Positions 26,344 through 34,948 of a stretch of DNA of 64,000 nt are shown here, in pieces. The notes beneath the pieces were generated by a model, which was not told the origin of the DNA, made no database searches, and saw only the letters and a list, made by a program, of their open reading frames with translations. Source of the DNA: Ruminococcus flavefaciens (GTDB lineage: Bacteria > Bacillota > Clostridia > Oscillospirales > Ruminococcaceae); NCBI RefSeq assembly GCF_900143025.1, contig NZ_FRCT01000004.1, positions 1 to 64,000 on the forward strand, written 5' to 3'. Position numbers and translations under genes: made by a program. How positions within the stretch are numbered: the first letter of the stretch is position 1; the number at the start of each line of letters is the position of its first letter.

Positions 26344-27015
26344 ATGTCGAAGTTATCCGAAAAACTATATGAAAGAGCCGTTCCCCTGTGGAACGAAGAA
26401 GCAGAAAATGAATTCGTTGCCGCAATGGCTGACGGAACTCTCGACAAGCAAAAATATCGTGCCTATATGCTTCAGGACTACTGCTATCTGACAGACTATA
26501 TCGGAATACTGAAATGGATGTACGAAAATACAGATGATGAGAAAGTCGCAGAATTTCTGAAAAGCGCAGCCGACAGCACACGTAATGAAAAGGACTCTGT
26601 CCATGTACCAAATATGCAAAAACTCGGCATAACAGACGAAGAGATAAACAACGTCAAAAAAGCTCCCGACAGTGAGGAATATCTGAACTACATGATGGAC
26701 AAAGCGCGTGAGGGTATAATATACGGCATCACAGCTTTGCTCCAGTGCTCATGGAGCTATGCATATATCGCAAGCATTGTAACGGACAGGTATAAAGACA
26801 AACTCGAAAGCTCTCCGTATGCAGAATGGTTCCATGCCTACACATCGGAAGAATACATCGGAGCGAACTGCCTCTGGATAGATATTCTTGACCATGCCGC
26901 AAAAAATATCACTCCCGATGAGGAAGAAAAACTCTGTGTGATTTTTGAAAAATGTGCCAATTACGAAAAACGCTTCTGGAATATTTTTATCAGGCAAGTC
27001 CCGAATCCCTTATAA
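26344..27015 (+). CDS. tenA: TenA-family protein (thiaminase II / aminopyrimidine aminohydrolase)
   Basis: All-helical TenA/Thi-4 family protein of 223 residues. Family landmarks are the N-terminal LYERAVPLWNE, QKYRAYMLQDYCYLTDY and the C-terminal NYEKRFWNIF with the conserved Glu and Phe/Trp. TenA hydrolyses aminopyrimidine breakdown products of thiamine for HMP salvage. The catalytic Cys common in TenA (usually in a VAMLPC-type segment) appears as LLQCSWSY. The start at 26344 is 6 bases after GAGG; the ORF could begin at a TTG two codons earlier. It shares the TPP-regulated transcript and is followed by a terminator. Confidence 0.88.
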   Translation: MSKLSEKLYERAVPLWNEEAENEFVAAMADGTLDKQKYRAYMLQDYCYLTDYIGILKWMYENTDDEKVAEFLKSAADSTRNEKDSVHVPNMQKLGITDEEINNVKKAPDSEEYLNYMMDKAREGIIYGITALLQCSWSYAYIASIVTDRYKDKLESSPYAEWFHAYTSEEYIGANCLWIDILDHAAKNITPDEEEKLCVIFEKCANYEKRFWNIFIRQVPNPL

Positions 27016-27043
27016 AAACGTACAATATCAAAGAGTATATGAT

Positions 27044-27071
27044 GAGAGCGACCGTGAAAACGGTCGCTCTC
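27044..27071. terminator. Convergent terminator hairpin
   Basis: GAGAGCGACCGT and ACGGTCGCTCTC form a 12-bp perfect stem with a GAAA loop between tenA and the convergent MBL fusion gene. Confidence 0.8.
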
Positions 27072-27109
27072 ATCTCATTTTAACATCGAAGCTCGAATTG
27101 AGATACAAT

Positions 27110-28324
27110 TCAAAGCATTGCAAATCTGATAGTACTTCCATCAATTATTTCCTTTAGCTTTTCTTCATTATCAAGATGCATAAGGTAAATATTAACTCCG
27201 CTGTCCGAAAGTCCGACCAACTCAGCCAGCATATCTTTCAGGTAGAGGTTAACTTCGCTCTTGTAGAACGACGCTTCGGTATAAAGGAACGAACCGCTTT
27301 TCAGCAGCGGTCTGAAGGGTTCAAGAGTTGCGGTATCACCTGTATAAACTACGTTGTTTCCGTGGATATTCAAATGATAACCGAAGCACCTTCCCTCAAG
27401 TGGCTTCACATGGGTAGTAAGTATCGCAGCAATAAACCACTTCTTATTCAGCTCGTCAGCAGTAACGATGTTGAACCACTCCTGCTCGCAGCCCTCTATC
27501 CTCATAAGCAGCAGTAGCAGGTCTTCTTTAACTTCTTCCGAAGGTGCAACTATAGTGACTTTCTTTTTCCTATAGCTTGCGAACCAGACGTATTGCAGCA
27601 TTGTTCCGACTCCGCCGCTATGGTCGCCGTGGGTGTGGGTGATGAGGATATAAATATTGTCGTACTGCTCCCAGTTCATCTTCTTGACCTTCTGATATGA
27701 GGTCGCAGGACAGTCGATGAGCACAAGCTCGTTATCCTCTACGAAAAAGGCGGAGTTATGTTCGTCTGCAAACGCCGAACCTCTGCCTAAAAACAGCAGC
27801 AAATTGTCATTCTGTATCTCAGTCAGCATCTCTGAAATATGCTCGCCTATATTCTCGATAGTACTGTGGCTGCCATGAACTCTTTTCACCATACGTGACA
27901 GCTTCACGCAGTCTGCATAATTATCGGGCAGGATAGTATCAGCGTCGCTGCAAAGTGTATAAGCACGCTCGTTTTCATCAAAAGATGACATCTTGCCATA
28001 CTGTTCAACGAAGTCAGCAGGTATGCCCGAAGATGTGATAATCTCCAGTTTATGGGGATAATTACAGGGATTTGTGAGTATACACGGACGCTTGATCTTT
28101 CGGCTCAGCTTGTCCGCATACCAGCCTCCGAGACTTTGTCCCACAAAGATAAAATCATCGGTATCAACTATATCCGAAAGCTGGTCAAGAAGCTTTTCGG
28201 GAGATGTTTCCATGTAATTCAGCTTTGGCGAAATGATATCCTCAGCAGGAAAAATCCCGCAAAGTGCCTTATAGTTCTTGTTATCTGCTTCTCCCATGAA
28301 GCCGTGAAGATTCAGTATTTTCAT
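27110..28324 (-). CDS. YqiA-like esterase fused to an MBL-fold hydrolase
   Basis: Two-domain protein of 404 residues. Residues 1-~170 resemble the short YqiA-type alpha/beta hydrolase: it opens with ILNLHGFMG and has the nucleophile elbow FVGQSLGGW and a late GSHS stretch that may hold the catalytic His. Residues ~180-404 are a metallo-beta-lactamase fold with the zinc motif THTHGDHSGG and later ligands in VVYTGDT and YLMHLD. The fusion couples an esterase with a metallohydrolase, a combination I do not recognise as described. It lies 12 bases downstream of the AlkZ-related gene. Substrates unknown. Confidence 0.78.
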   Translation of the reverse strand: MKILNLHGFMGEADNKNYKALCGIFPAEDIISPKLNYMETSPEKLLDQLSDIVDTDDFIFVGQSLGGWYADKLSRKIKRPCILTNPCNYPHKLEIITSSGIPADFVEQYGKMSSFDENERAYTLCSDADTILPDNYADCVKLSRMVKRVHGSHSTIENIGEHISEMLTEIQNDNLLLFLGRGSAFADEHNSAFFVEDNELVLIDCPATSYQKVKKMNWEQYDNIYILITHTHGDHSGGVGTMLQYVWFASYRKKKVTIVAPSEEVKEDLLLLLMRIEGCEQEWFNIVTADELNKKWFIAAILTTHVKPLEGRCFGYHLNIHGNNVVYTGDTATLEPFRPLLKSGSFLYTEASFYKSEVNLYLKDMLAELVGLSDSGVNIYLMHLDNEEKLKEIIDGSTIRFAML

Positions 28325-28336
28325 TTTATCATTCCT

Positions 28337-29101
28337 TTATTTCGGCTCTTTCCCGATAAGCCTAATGATCTCAGCTTCATCAGCGTCGGGAAAAAGCTCT
28401 TTTACTCTGTTTATTATGCGCAGCCAAGAATCCCGCGGAGCTTCGCTGTATGCGGAAGTGACCGTATCATAGCCCCATACAGCCTCAGGCGGCAGCAGCA
28501 CCGATACTGCCATGCCGTATTCTGCACCTTTCTTGTTCCTGCGTCTGTGGAAATCAGCAGTGACCAGATACGTCTTCATCATCAGATCGGTAGTAATGCC
28601 CTGAAAGTTCTTCTCACCGCCTTTTCCGAAGCCTGCAAGCTGTTTCAGTTCCGTTGAAAGTATCTGCTTGTCAGTCCAGATGATATCTCCGTTGCTGTCT
28701 GTATCGGTGAGAACCTCCATTATCAGCTTCTCGCGGCGATTGACCTTGCTGTCCTCCCATGCAGAGTCAAAATCGTAGCCGTCGCGCCTGTAATTAGCAA
28801 AATACGGCAGCCATTCAAGACTGATGAAGCCTGCCTTTTTATCGAAAAATTTGCCGTATGCCACCTCGTGACCTTCGGCAAGTATCTCACGCCATTCCCA
28901 GGGATCCTGCTCCATGTCCCCTGTCCACCAGTAATCGGACGCAACGTGCTCCTCAACGGAGAAGCACTTGACTCCGTTGCCGAACAAAGGCAGAAATCCC
29001 ACTTCATTTATCCGATCAACAAGCTCTTTAGGACTTCGTATCCTGTAGGGATCATCCCACGCAAGCCCGTGCATTATCCATTCACCGTTTTCTACTGACA
29101 T
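28337..29101 (-). CDS. Conserved protein, AlkZ-related
   Basis: Protein of 254 residues whose sequence (LAWDDPYRIRSPKELVDRINEVGFLPLF, given here only in part, and YWWTGDMEQDPWEWR) matches a Firmicute family I associate with the AlkZ-related label. AlkZ proteins are DNA glycosylases, but the catalytic QxQ-type motif is not seen here, so the function is uncertain. Conserved features are a Trp-rich region (WWTGDMEQDPWEWR), KFFDKKAGFISLEW and a late Arg/Lys-rich helix. AGGAG precedes the ATG at 29101, and its promoter carries the shared palindrome. It starts the operon with the esterase-MBL fusion. Confidence 0.6.
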   Translation of the reverse strand: MSVENGEWIMHGLAWDDPYRIRSPKELVDRINEVGFLPLFGNGVKCFSVEEHVASDYWWTGDMEQDPWEWREILAEGHEVAYGKFFDKKAGFISLEWLPYFANYRRDGYDFDSAWEDSKVNRREKLIMEVLTDTDSNGDIIWTDKQILSTELKQLAGFGKGGEKNFQGITTDLMMKTYLVTADFHRRRNKKGAEYGMAVSVLLPPEAVWGYDTVTSAYSEAPRDSWLRIINRVKELFPDADEAEIIRLIGKEPK

Positions 29102-29125
29102 AACCTGCTCCTGTGTTTTTTCTTA

Positions 29126-29160
29126 ATTATATCATACAAAAAAGATGTTTACAATACATC
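29126..29160 (-). promoter_or_regulatory. Promoter overlapped by palindrome, minus strand
   Basis: Minus-strand TTGTAA (29149-29154), 17-base spacer, TATAAT (29126-29131). The inverted repeat GATGTTTACAATACATC (29144-29160) covers the -35 box; the same core occurs at 16330-16344. Confidence 0.65.
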
Positions 29161-29267
29161 TTTCCGTTTTTACCCTAAATAAAGCAAATGCCGCACGTAT
29201 AGTAAAATGGATGAGCATATCGACTTTAGGGAAATGGAAGAATACTATTATGGCAGAAAAAGGTATA

Positions 29268-29790
29268 TATCGAAAAAGATGATGCTTCAGATCCTTTAAA
29301 AGAAGAATATAATTACAAAGCATTATAAAATCAAGAAAAAGCCGAGCTGATCAATACCTTAAGAAACAAGTACAAGCTCGGCAGATTATTGGAATACTTT
29401 TCAATTTCGATAAACAGTTTTTATTATCAGAAAACTGTAATGAAACAGCCTGATTTGTATTTATCTCAACGAAAACTGTCCAAAAGAATATTCTATGAAA
29501 ACTGTGACAGAAACTGATGCAGACGCATCCATGCTGAATCGCAAAGGAGGTCAGTGATCCTTTCAGAAAAAGTTATACGCAGGATCATGAGGAAGAGCGT
29601 CTGACAGTAAGTTTGATAAAGAAGAAAAAATATAGTTCGTATATCGGTGAGATTAGTCCGGCTTGTAATAACCTGATAAAAAGAGATTTTCACGCCGATA
29701 ATCCAAATGAGAAATGGCTGACCGATATAACTGAATTTGCATTACCTGAAGGGAAAGTATATCTTTCTCCAATAATAGATTGTTATGATG
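29268..29790 (+). mobile_element. IS3-family transposase remnant
   Basis: Scattered pieces of an IS3/IS150-type element in different frames. An end of orfA and the beginning of orfB (KAELINTLRNKYKLGRLLEYF) come first, then CRRIHAESQRRS with LSEKVIRRIMRK, then the integrase catalytic region NEKWLTDITEFALPEGK with SPIIDCYDGYS, which contains the first DDE aspartate and part of the core. Stops and frameshifts separate the pieces, and nothing after the DGY part is left, so it is inactive. It cuts off a DegT aminotransferase fragment on the other strand, showing how the glycan locus lost genes. Confidence 0.8.
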
Positions 29791-29905
29791 GATATAGCCG
29801 GCTCAATAAAAACAGGTGTTGCACCGACATATGTAACGGTAAGTGCAGTTGCGATATATGTATTTGAAGGAACGATGACCTCATCGCCATTACCGATTGT
29901 CTTTA
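29790..29905 (-). pseudogene. DegT/DnrJ aminotransferase fragment
   Basis: About 38 codons on the minus strand (GNGDEVIVPSNTYIATALT and VTYVGATPVFIEP) match the substrate and PLP region near the N-terminus of DegT/DnrJ/EryC1 sugar aminotransferases. Both ends are missing: it joins the glycosyltransferase end upstream and the IS3 remnant downstream. It marks a lost sugar amination step of this polysaccharide locus. Confidence 0.75.
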
Positions 29906-30855
29906 ATAAATGACTGTGCATTAGTTTTAATTTCATTAAGATACGTACCAGCTATGCGCATTTCTTTATTGATAGTTTTATTAAATGATAATAATTCTTT
30001 TCTTTTATCCGAGTTAATAAAGCCCACAATAATTTTTGAGAGACCTAAAAATCGCTCAAGGAATTTACAATACGCTTTTCCAATACCTGATGATGCCTTT
30101 TTTGTGTGGATACATCTATCAATTCTATCAACATCATTTAAATATGCTTTGCTAGGTGTTTTATGCGAAACTCCACTATTGACTCGATATAGAATATACG
30201 GAGTAATACTTGATGCAAATCTGGAATTTGATTGATGTATATGATAATTAAACTGAGGTGCATCCTCTATCAAAGTATATCCATCTAATGCTTTAAAAAA
30301 TTCTTGATCAATCAATTCTTTTTTGACAAATACTCCTGGCGCTGGTATTTTTCCACTATATTGATACTGTCTGGCTAAATAATGTTTAATTGATTCACTG
30401 TTATTTCCGCAGGCAATAATACTTCTAAAAAAATTATAATTGTAATGTTTATTGCCTACATCTGTTTCGTCATAATACATAATAGGCGTAAGAATGATAT
30501 TAGACTTATTCATATCGGATATTAGTTTGAAAATATTGTTTCTATAAAACAAATCATCCCCTGCAAGTATTTTATAGTATTCAGTGTTAATCAAATTTAA
30601 TGCATTAATATAGTTTTTAACGGTACCTTGATTCGCTTCAGCAACAGATATGGTTATTTTCTTGAATAAGGAGTCATTTTTCTTCAGCCATCTTTTTACT
30701 ATTAGCACAGTATTATCTTTGGAGTGATCGTCAGCCAAAACATACTCAATGTCGATGCCCTTACCATATTTGATTATTTGATATTTGATACTTTCAAGAT
30801 GCTCTATTATCATTGATTCCTGATTAAAAGTTAAAGAACAAAATGTAAAAACCAT
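29890..30855 (-). CDS. Glycosyltransferase family 2
   Basis: Cytoplasmic glycosyltransferase of 321 residues with a GT-A fold. The N-terminus VFTFCSLTFNQESMIIEHLES is the nucleotide-sugar binding start and VLADDHSKDNTVLIV carries the DD motif. The DxD-like ILAGDDLFYRN follows at about residue 95. The start has GGAG 7 bases upstream. Its 3' end runs into the remains of a DegT gene. It belongs to the minus-strand UDP-FucNAc polysaccharide cluster; acceptor and donor are unknown. Confidence 0.85.
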   Translation of the reverse strand: MVFTFCSLTFNQESMIIEHLESIKYQIIKYGKGIDIEYVLADDHSKDNTVLIVKRWLKKNDSLFKKITISVAEANQGTVKNYINALNLINTEYYKILAGDDLFYRNNIFKLISDMNKSNIILTPIMYYDETDVGNKHYNYNFFRSIIACGNNSESIKHYLARQYQYSGKIPAPGVFVKKELIDQEFFKALDGYTLIEDAPQFNYHIHQSNSRFASSITPYILYRVNSGVSHKTPSKAYLNDVDRIDRCIHTKKASSGIGKAYCKFLERFLGLSKIIVGFINSDKRKELLSFNKTINKEMRIAGTYLNEIKTNAQSFIKDNR

Positions 30856-31077
30856 ATATCCACTCCTTTTCTATTACACGTTTTTAGCTATTTACTATTT
30901 AATCTAATATGATAAATAATCCATAAATCAACTAAACCATGTATTCATTTAATACTCTTTTTTGATGCAATCATCATAAAAATTCTATGAAAATATGATA
31001 CGCCTTTGTTATTTACAGAACAAATAGAAAAAAAATTACATCCATAAAGAGTAAAAGGTAATAACCATCAATTTATA

Positions 31078-32259
31078 TCATTTTCTCCACACCATCTTAT
31101 TCACAACGCCCATGTAGCTCTGTATTATCTTCACTACCTTGGAAGAGACATTCTCCTCCACATAATCGGGCACAGGTATGCCGTAGTCGCCGTTTTTGTT
31201 CATCTCAACAGCTGTATCCACCGCCTGCAACAGTGACTTATCGTCGATGCCTGCAAGGATAAAGCAAGCCTTGTCAAGCGCTTCCGGACGCTCGGTGCTG
31301 GTGCGTATGCATATAGCAGGGAACGGATGTCCCACGCTTGTGAAAAAGCTGCTCTCCTCGGGAAGCGTGCCGCTGTCGGACACAACTGCAAAAGCATTCA
31401 TCTGCAGGCAGTTGTAGTCGTGGAATCCGAGAGGTTCGTGCTGTATAACTCTGCTGTCAAGCTTGAAACCGCTTGCCTCAAGACGCTTCTTGGAACGCGG
31501 GTGACAGCTGTAAAGTATCGGCATATCATACTTTTCAGCCATCTTGTTTATGGCCGTGAACAAGCTCATGAAGTTCTTTTCCGTGTCGATGTTCTCCTCA
31601 CGGTGAGCAGAAAGAAGTATGTATCTGCCCTTTTCAAGACCGAGCTTTGCGTGTATGTCGCTTGCTTCTATCTCTGCAAGGTTTTGGTGTAGCACCTCTG
31701 CCATAGGTGAACCTGTCACATAGGTGCGCTCCTTTGGCAGACCGCAGTCTGCAAGGTATCTTCTTGCGTGTTCGGAATAAGCCATATTAACATCGCTTAT
31801 GATATCAACTATACGGCGGTTAGTCTCTTCGGGGAGACACTCGTCCTTGCATCTGTTGCCTGCTTCCATGTGGAAGATCGGTATATGCAGACGCTTTGCG
31901 CCTATCACCGACAAACAGCTGTTGGTATCACCCAACACAAGAACTGCATCGGGCTTTATCTCAGCCATAAGCTGGTAGCTCTTTGCTATGATATTTCCCA
32001 TAGTCTCGCCAAGATCGTTGCCTACTGCGTCCATGTACACCTCGGGATCTGCCAGTTTGAGGTCATGGAAGAATACGCCGTTAAGATTGTAGTCGTAATT
32101 CTGACCCGTATGCGCAAGGATGCAGTCAAAATACTGTCTGCACTTATTTATTACGGCAGCAAGACGTATTATCTCGGGACGTGTGCCGACGATTATCATC
32201 AGTTTCAGTTTGCCGTTGTTCTGCCATTTTATATCAGAATAATCTGTCTTGATGTCCAT
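31078..32259 (-). CDS. wecB: UDP-N-acetylglucosamine 2-epimerase, non-hydrolysing (CapG-like)
   Basis: Cytoplasmic epimerase of about 393 residues. Family motifs are IIVGTRPEIIRLAAV, HTGQNYD, VLGDTNSC, HMEAGNR and PEETNRRIVD, and SDSGTLPEESSFF. In the order CapE-CapF-CapG this enzyme converts the 2-epimer in the route to UDP-N-acetyl-L-fucosamine. The ORF extends to a TTG at 32271, but GGAGG lies 5 bases before the ATG at 32259, which is preferred. The preceding small frame (32261-32374) is coupled to it. Downstream is a 220-base AT-rich gap before the GT2 gene. Confidence 0.88.
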   Translation of the reverse strand: MDIKTDYSDIKWQNNGKLKLMIIVGTRPEIIRLAAVINKCRQYFDCILAHTGQNYDYNLNGVFFHDLKLADPEVYMDAVGNDLGETMGNIIAKSYQLMAEIKPDAVLVLGDTNSCLSVIGAKRLHIPIFHMEAGNRCKDECLPEETNRRIVDIISDVNMAYSEHARRYLADCGLPKERTYVTGSPMAEVLHQNLAEIEASDIHAKLGLEKGRYILLSAHREENIDTEKNFMSLFTAINKMAEKYDMPILYSCHPRSKKRLEASGFKLDSRVIQHEPLGFHDYNCLQMNAFAVVSDSGTLPEESSFFTSVGHPFPAICIRTSTERPEALDKACFILAGIDDKSLLQAVDTAVEMNKNGDYGIPVPDYVEENVSSKVVKIIQSYMGVVNKMVWRK

Positions 32260-32260
32260 G

Positions 32261-32374
32261 TTATCCTCCAATCGGAAAAGACCTCAGCTGAACGACCTCT
32301 CCTGCTTCAATTTTTGTAAGATTTGGAATGCAGTTTTCACCCTTGACGATCTCGCCAATGATTATCAGCCTCAT
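32261..32374 (-). CDS. Small 37-residue frame between capF and wecB
   Basis: An ATG overlapping the capF stop (ATGA) opens a 37-codon frame (start MRLIIIGEIVKGENCIPN) that ends directly before the wecB start; the GGAGG that serves wecB lies in its last codons. The overlap at both sides implies translational coupling. No family recognised; it may be the stub of a deleted gene between capF and wecB or a real small protein. Confidence 0.4.
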   Translation of the reverse strand: MRLIIIGEIVKGENCIPNLTKIEAGEVVQLRSFPIGG

Positions 32375-33570
32375 ACAGTTTCACCAAATGTATCGGGGTG
32401 AGCAGGGTCAAACTGCTCGTTCGCCCACATCACGGTTACAAGGTTTTCCGTATCGCTCAGATTTATAATGTTATGCGTGTAGCCGGGAAGCATATGTATA
32501 GCCTGTATCTTGTCCCCGGATACCTCAAACTCTATCACTTCATCGGAACCGATCCTGCGCTCCTGTATAAGCCCGTGACCAGCCACAACGATGAAGAACT
32601 CCCACTTGGTGTTGTGCCAGTGCTGACCCTTTGTAATGCCGGGCTTGCTTATATTCACGCTGAACTGACCACAGTTGACAGTCTTCATAAGCTCGGTGAA
32701 GCTACCTCTGTCATCGCAGTTCATCTTTAGATCGAAGATAGTCTTTTCCTTCGGCAGATAGCTCAGATATGTCGAATAGAGCTTCTTCGCAAAGCTGTTG
32801 TTCGGTATCTCGGGCATAACAAGAGTGTTCGGCTGTGCCTTGAATGATTCAAGCAGATCAACTATCTCACCGAGAGTCACCTTGTGAGTAGTCGGCACAT
32901 AGCAGAACCTTCCCTGCTCCCCTGCTAAAGGAGTAAGTCCGTCATACTCGCAGCTATGAGGCTTGTCCTCAATTGCATCAAGCATTTCTTCCACAAGATC
33001 ATCTATGTACAGCAGTTCAAGCTGAGTGCTTCTGTCATTTACCTGTATAGGAAGATCGTTTGCGATATTGTTGCAGAATGTAGCCACAGCGCTGTTGTAA
33101 TTGGGTCTGCACCACTTGCCGAACAGGTTCGGAAAACGGTATACATAGACCTTTGCGCCTGTCTCGGCAGCGTAGTCAAAGAACAGGTTCTCGCCTGCCA
33201 GCTTGCTTCTGCCGTATTCGCCGTCATAACGTCCTATGAGTGTAGCCTGTAAGGACGATGACAGCATTATGGGGCATTTGTTTCCATTCTTTTTCAGCGT
33301 ATCAAGCAGTTCGCTCGCAAAACCGAAATTACCCGCCATGAACTCGCTATTGTCCTTAGGACGGTTCACACCAGCAAGATTGAACACGAAATCTGATTTT
33401 GCACAGTATTCGTCCAGCAAGGACTTGTCTGTATCGATATCAAACTCAAATATCTCGTCGATCTTGATGCTCGGACGGGTGCGGTTCTTATTTTCTTTTA
33501 TATTATTCAGATTGGCAACAAGGTTCTTTCCTACAAAACCTTTTGCACCGGTAACTAATATGTTCATCAT
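32371..33570 (-). CDS. capF: UDP-2-acetamido-2,6-dideoxy-hexulose reductase/epimerase (CapF)
   Basis: Two-domain enzyme of 399 residues. The N-terminal SDR domain begins MNILVTGAKGFVGKNLVANL and has the YxxxK-type pair in YGRSKLAGE; the C-terminal cupin half (about 285-399) contains GITKGQHWHNTKWEFFIVVAGHG and a late ML PGYTHNI-type segment with metal-binding histidines. CapF performs epimerisation and NADPH reduction to give UDP-L-TalNAc-type intermediates on the way to UDP-L-FucNAc. Its start overlaps the capE stop, and its stop overlaps the small downstream frame. Confidence 0.9.
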   Translation of the reverse strand: MMNILVTGAKGFVGKNLVANLNNIKENKNRTRPSIKIDEIFEFDIDTDKSLLDEYCAKSDFVFNLAGVNRPKDNSEFMAGNFGFASELLDTLKKNGNKCPIMLSSSLQATLIGRYDGEYGRSKLAGENLFFDYAAETGAKVYVYRFPNLFGKWCRPNYNSAVATFCNNIANDLPIQVNDRSTQLELLYIDDLVEEMLDAIEDKPHSCEYDGLTPLAGEQGRFCYVPTTHKVTLGEIVDLLESFKAQPNTLVMPEIPNNSFAKKLYSTYLSYLPKEKTIFDLKMNCDDRGSFTELMKTVNCGQFSVNISKPGITKGQHWHNTKWEFFIVVAGHGLIQERRIGSDEVIEFEVSGDKIQAIHMLPGYTHNIINLSDTENLVTVMWANEQFDPAHPDTFGETV

Positions 33571-34610
33571 ACTATCCCCATCTCAGCCCGCTGTTCCTGT
33601 ATGTAAGCAAGCGAAGCGATCTTCTCTTTTGTCTCCTCAACATCAAGGATTCGGGTATTGTTCGAGTTGAACTCCGTGAGAGTATTGCGCTTATCGTCGC
33701 CTTCTTTGAAATACTTGTCGTAATTCAGACCACGATTGTCCGCTGGAACACGATAGAAATTGCCCATGTCGATTGCCTTTGCGCACTCCTCGTTGGTCAA
33801 CAGAGTTTCATACATCTTCTCACCGTGGCGGATACCGATGACCTTGATATCCTCTTTCTTGCCGCCGAACAGTTCGCATACAGCTTCAGCCTGTGTCTGT
33901 ATCGTACAGGCAGGAGCCTTCTGTATGAGCAGATCGCCGTTTTCGCCGTTCTCAAAAGCGAACAGCACAAGATCAACAGCCTCTTCAAGAGACATGATAA
34001 AACGGGTCATCTTAGGCTCAGTCAAAGTGATCGGCTGACCATTCTGTATCTGGTCTATCCACAACGGAATAACAGAACCGCGGCTGCACATTACATTGCC
34101 GTAACGGGTACAGCAGATCTTTGTTTTGCCCGAAGTTCTTGACTTAGCGATAGCGACCTTTTCTTCAAGCGCTTTGGAAATTCCCATAGCGTTGATCGGG
34201 TATGCTGCCTTATCGGTAGACAGGCAAATAACGCTCTTTACTCCTGCTTCTATCGCAGCTGTCAGTACATTCTCGGTACCGATAACGTTGGTGCGTACAG
34301 CCTCCATAGGGAAAAACTCGCAGGAAGGAACCTGCTTGAGTGCAGCTGCGTGGAATATGTAGTCAACTCCGTACATAGCAGCACGGCAGCTTTCAAGTGA
34401 TCTAACATCACCAATATAGAACTTGATCTTCTCAGCGACCTCCGGATACTTCGCCTGATATTCATGACGCATATCGTCCTGCTTCTTCTCATCACGGCTG
34501 AATATCCTTATCTCACCGATATCGGTCTTTAAAAAGCGATTGAGTACCGCGTTTCCGAAACTGCCGGTTCCTCCTGTGATCATTAAAGTCGCTCCGCTGA
34601 ATGCGCTCAT
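33567..34610 (-). CDS. capE: UDP-GlcNAc 4,6-dehydratase / 5-epimerase (CapE)
   Basis: SDR-family inverting dehydratase of 347 residues. The Rossmann motif ITGGTGSFGNAV and the catalytic SxDKAxxPxNxMGxSK region (LSTDKAAYPINAMGISKALE) are characteristic of inverting 4,6-dehydratases where Met and Lys replace Tyr and Lys. It starts the CapE-CapF-WecB route from UDP-GlcNAc to UDP-L-FucNAc. Its 3' end overlaps capF by 4 bases; the ribosome binding site GGAGG lies in the end of the decayed upstream gene. Confidence 0.92.
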   Translation of the reverse strand: MSAFSGATLMITGGTGSFGNAVLNRFLKTDIGEIRIFSRDEKKQDDMRHEYQAKYPEVAEKIKFYIGDVRSLESCRAAMYGVDYIFHAAALKQVPSCEFFPMEAVRTNVIGTENVLTAAIEAGVKSVICLSTDKAAYPINAMGISKALEEKVAIAKSRTSGKTKICCTRYGNVMCSRGSVIPLWIDQIQNGQPITLTEPKMTRFIMSLEEAVDLVLFAFENGENGDLLIQKAPACTIQTQAEAVCELFGGKKEDIKVIGIRHGEKMYETLLTNEECAKAIDMGNFYRVPADNRGLNYDKYFKEGDDKRNTLTEFNSNNTRILDVEETKEKIASLAYIQEQRAEMGIV

Positions 34611-34935
34611 TACTTACATCCTCCATCTGATTTCAGTATATTTTGAATGCTGTTAAAACCATATGCCATTATTAAACTACCTGGAGTTATGTTTTGAATT
34701 TTTATACCTTGTTTTACAAAATACTTTTCAATTGCTACAGGAATAACATTTAGACTACCCGTCATTGGTTTCGTTAATTCTGCTTTTAAAAAATCACCAT
34801 GTTGTTTTAGTTCTATATTGATAGAATATTAGTGACATAACCAAGTCCAGTTCCTAAACGCCAAATAGAATGATCAAAATATTTGCAGAACTCAGTCCAC
34901 TGTTCTATTCTTCTCTGAGAATTAATATTATTTTT
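34610..34935 (-). pseudogene. Unrecognised decayed gene upstream of capE
   Basis: Coding-like pieces in two minus-strand frames: NSQRRIEQWTEFCKYF with GTGLGYVTNILSI, then, after a frame break near 34830, a stretch from ELKQHGDFLKAELTKPM to GFNSIQNILKSDGGCK that ends in TAATG overlapping the capE start. This is the tail of a gene lost from the operon. I do not recognise its family with confidence. Confidence 0.45.
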
Positions 34936-34948
34936 TCTAAAAATACTA

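Noticed and set aside
27176..28657. Plus-strand frames of 113 and 201 codons over the MBL fusion and AlkZ-related genes
   Set aside because: Antisense shadows of well-supported minus-strand genes with matching operon spacing and ribosome binding sites.
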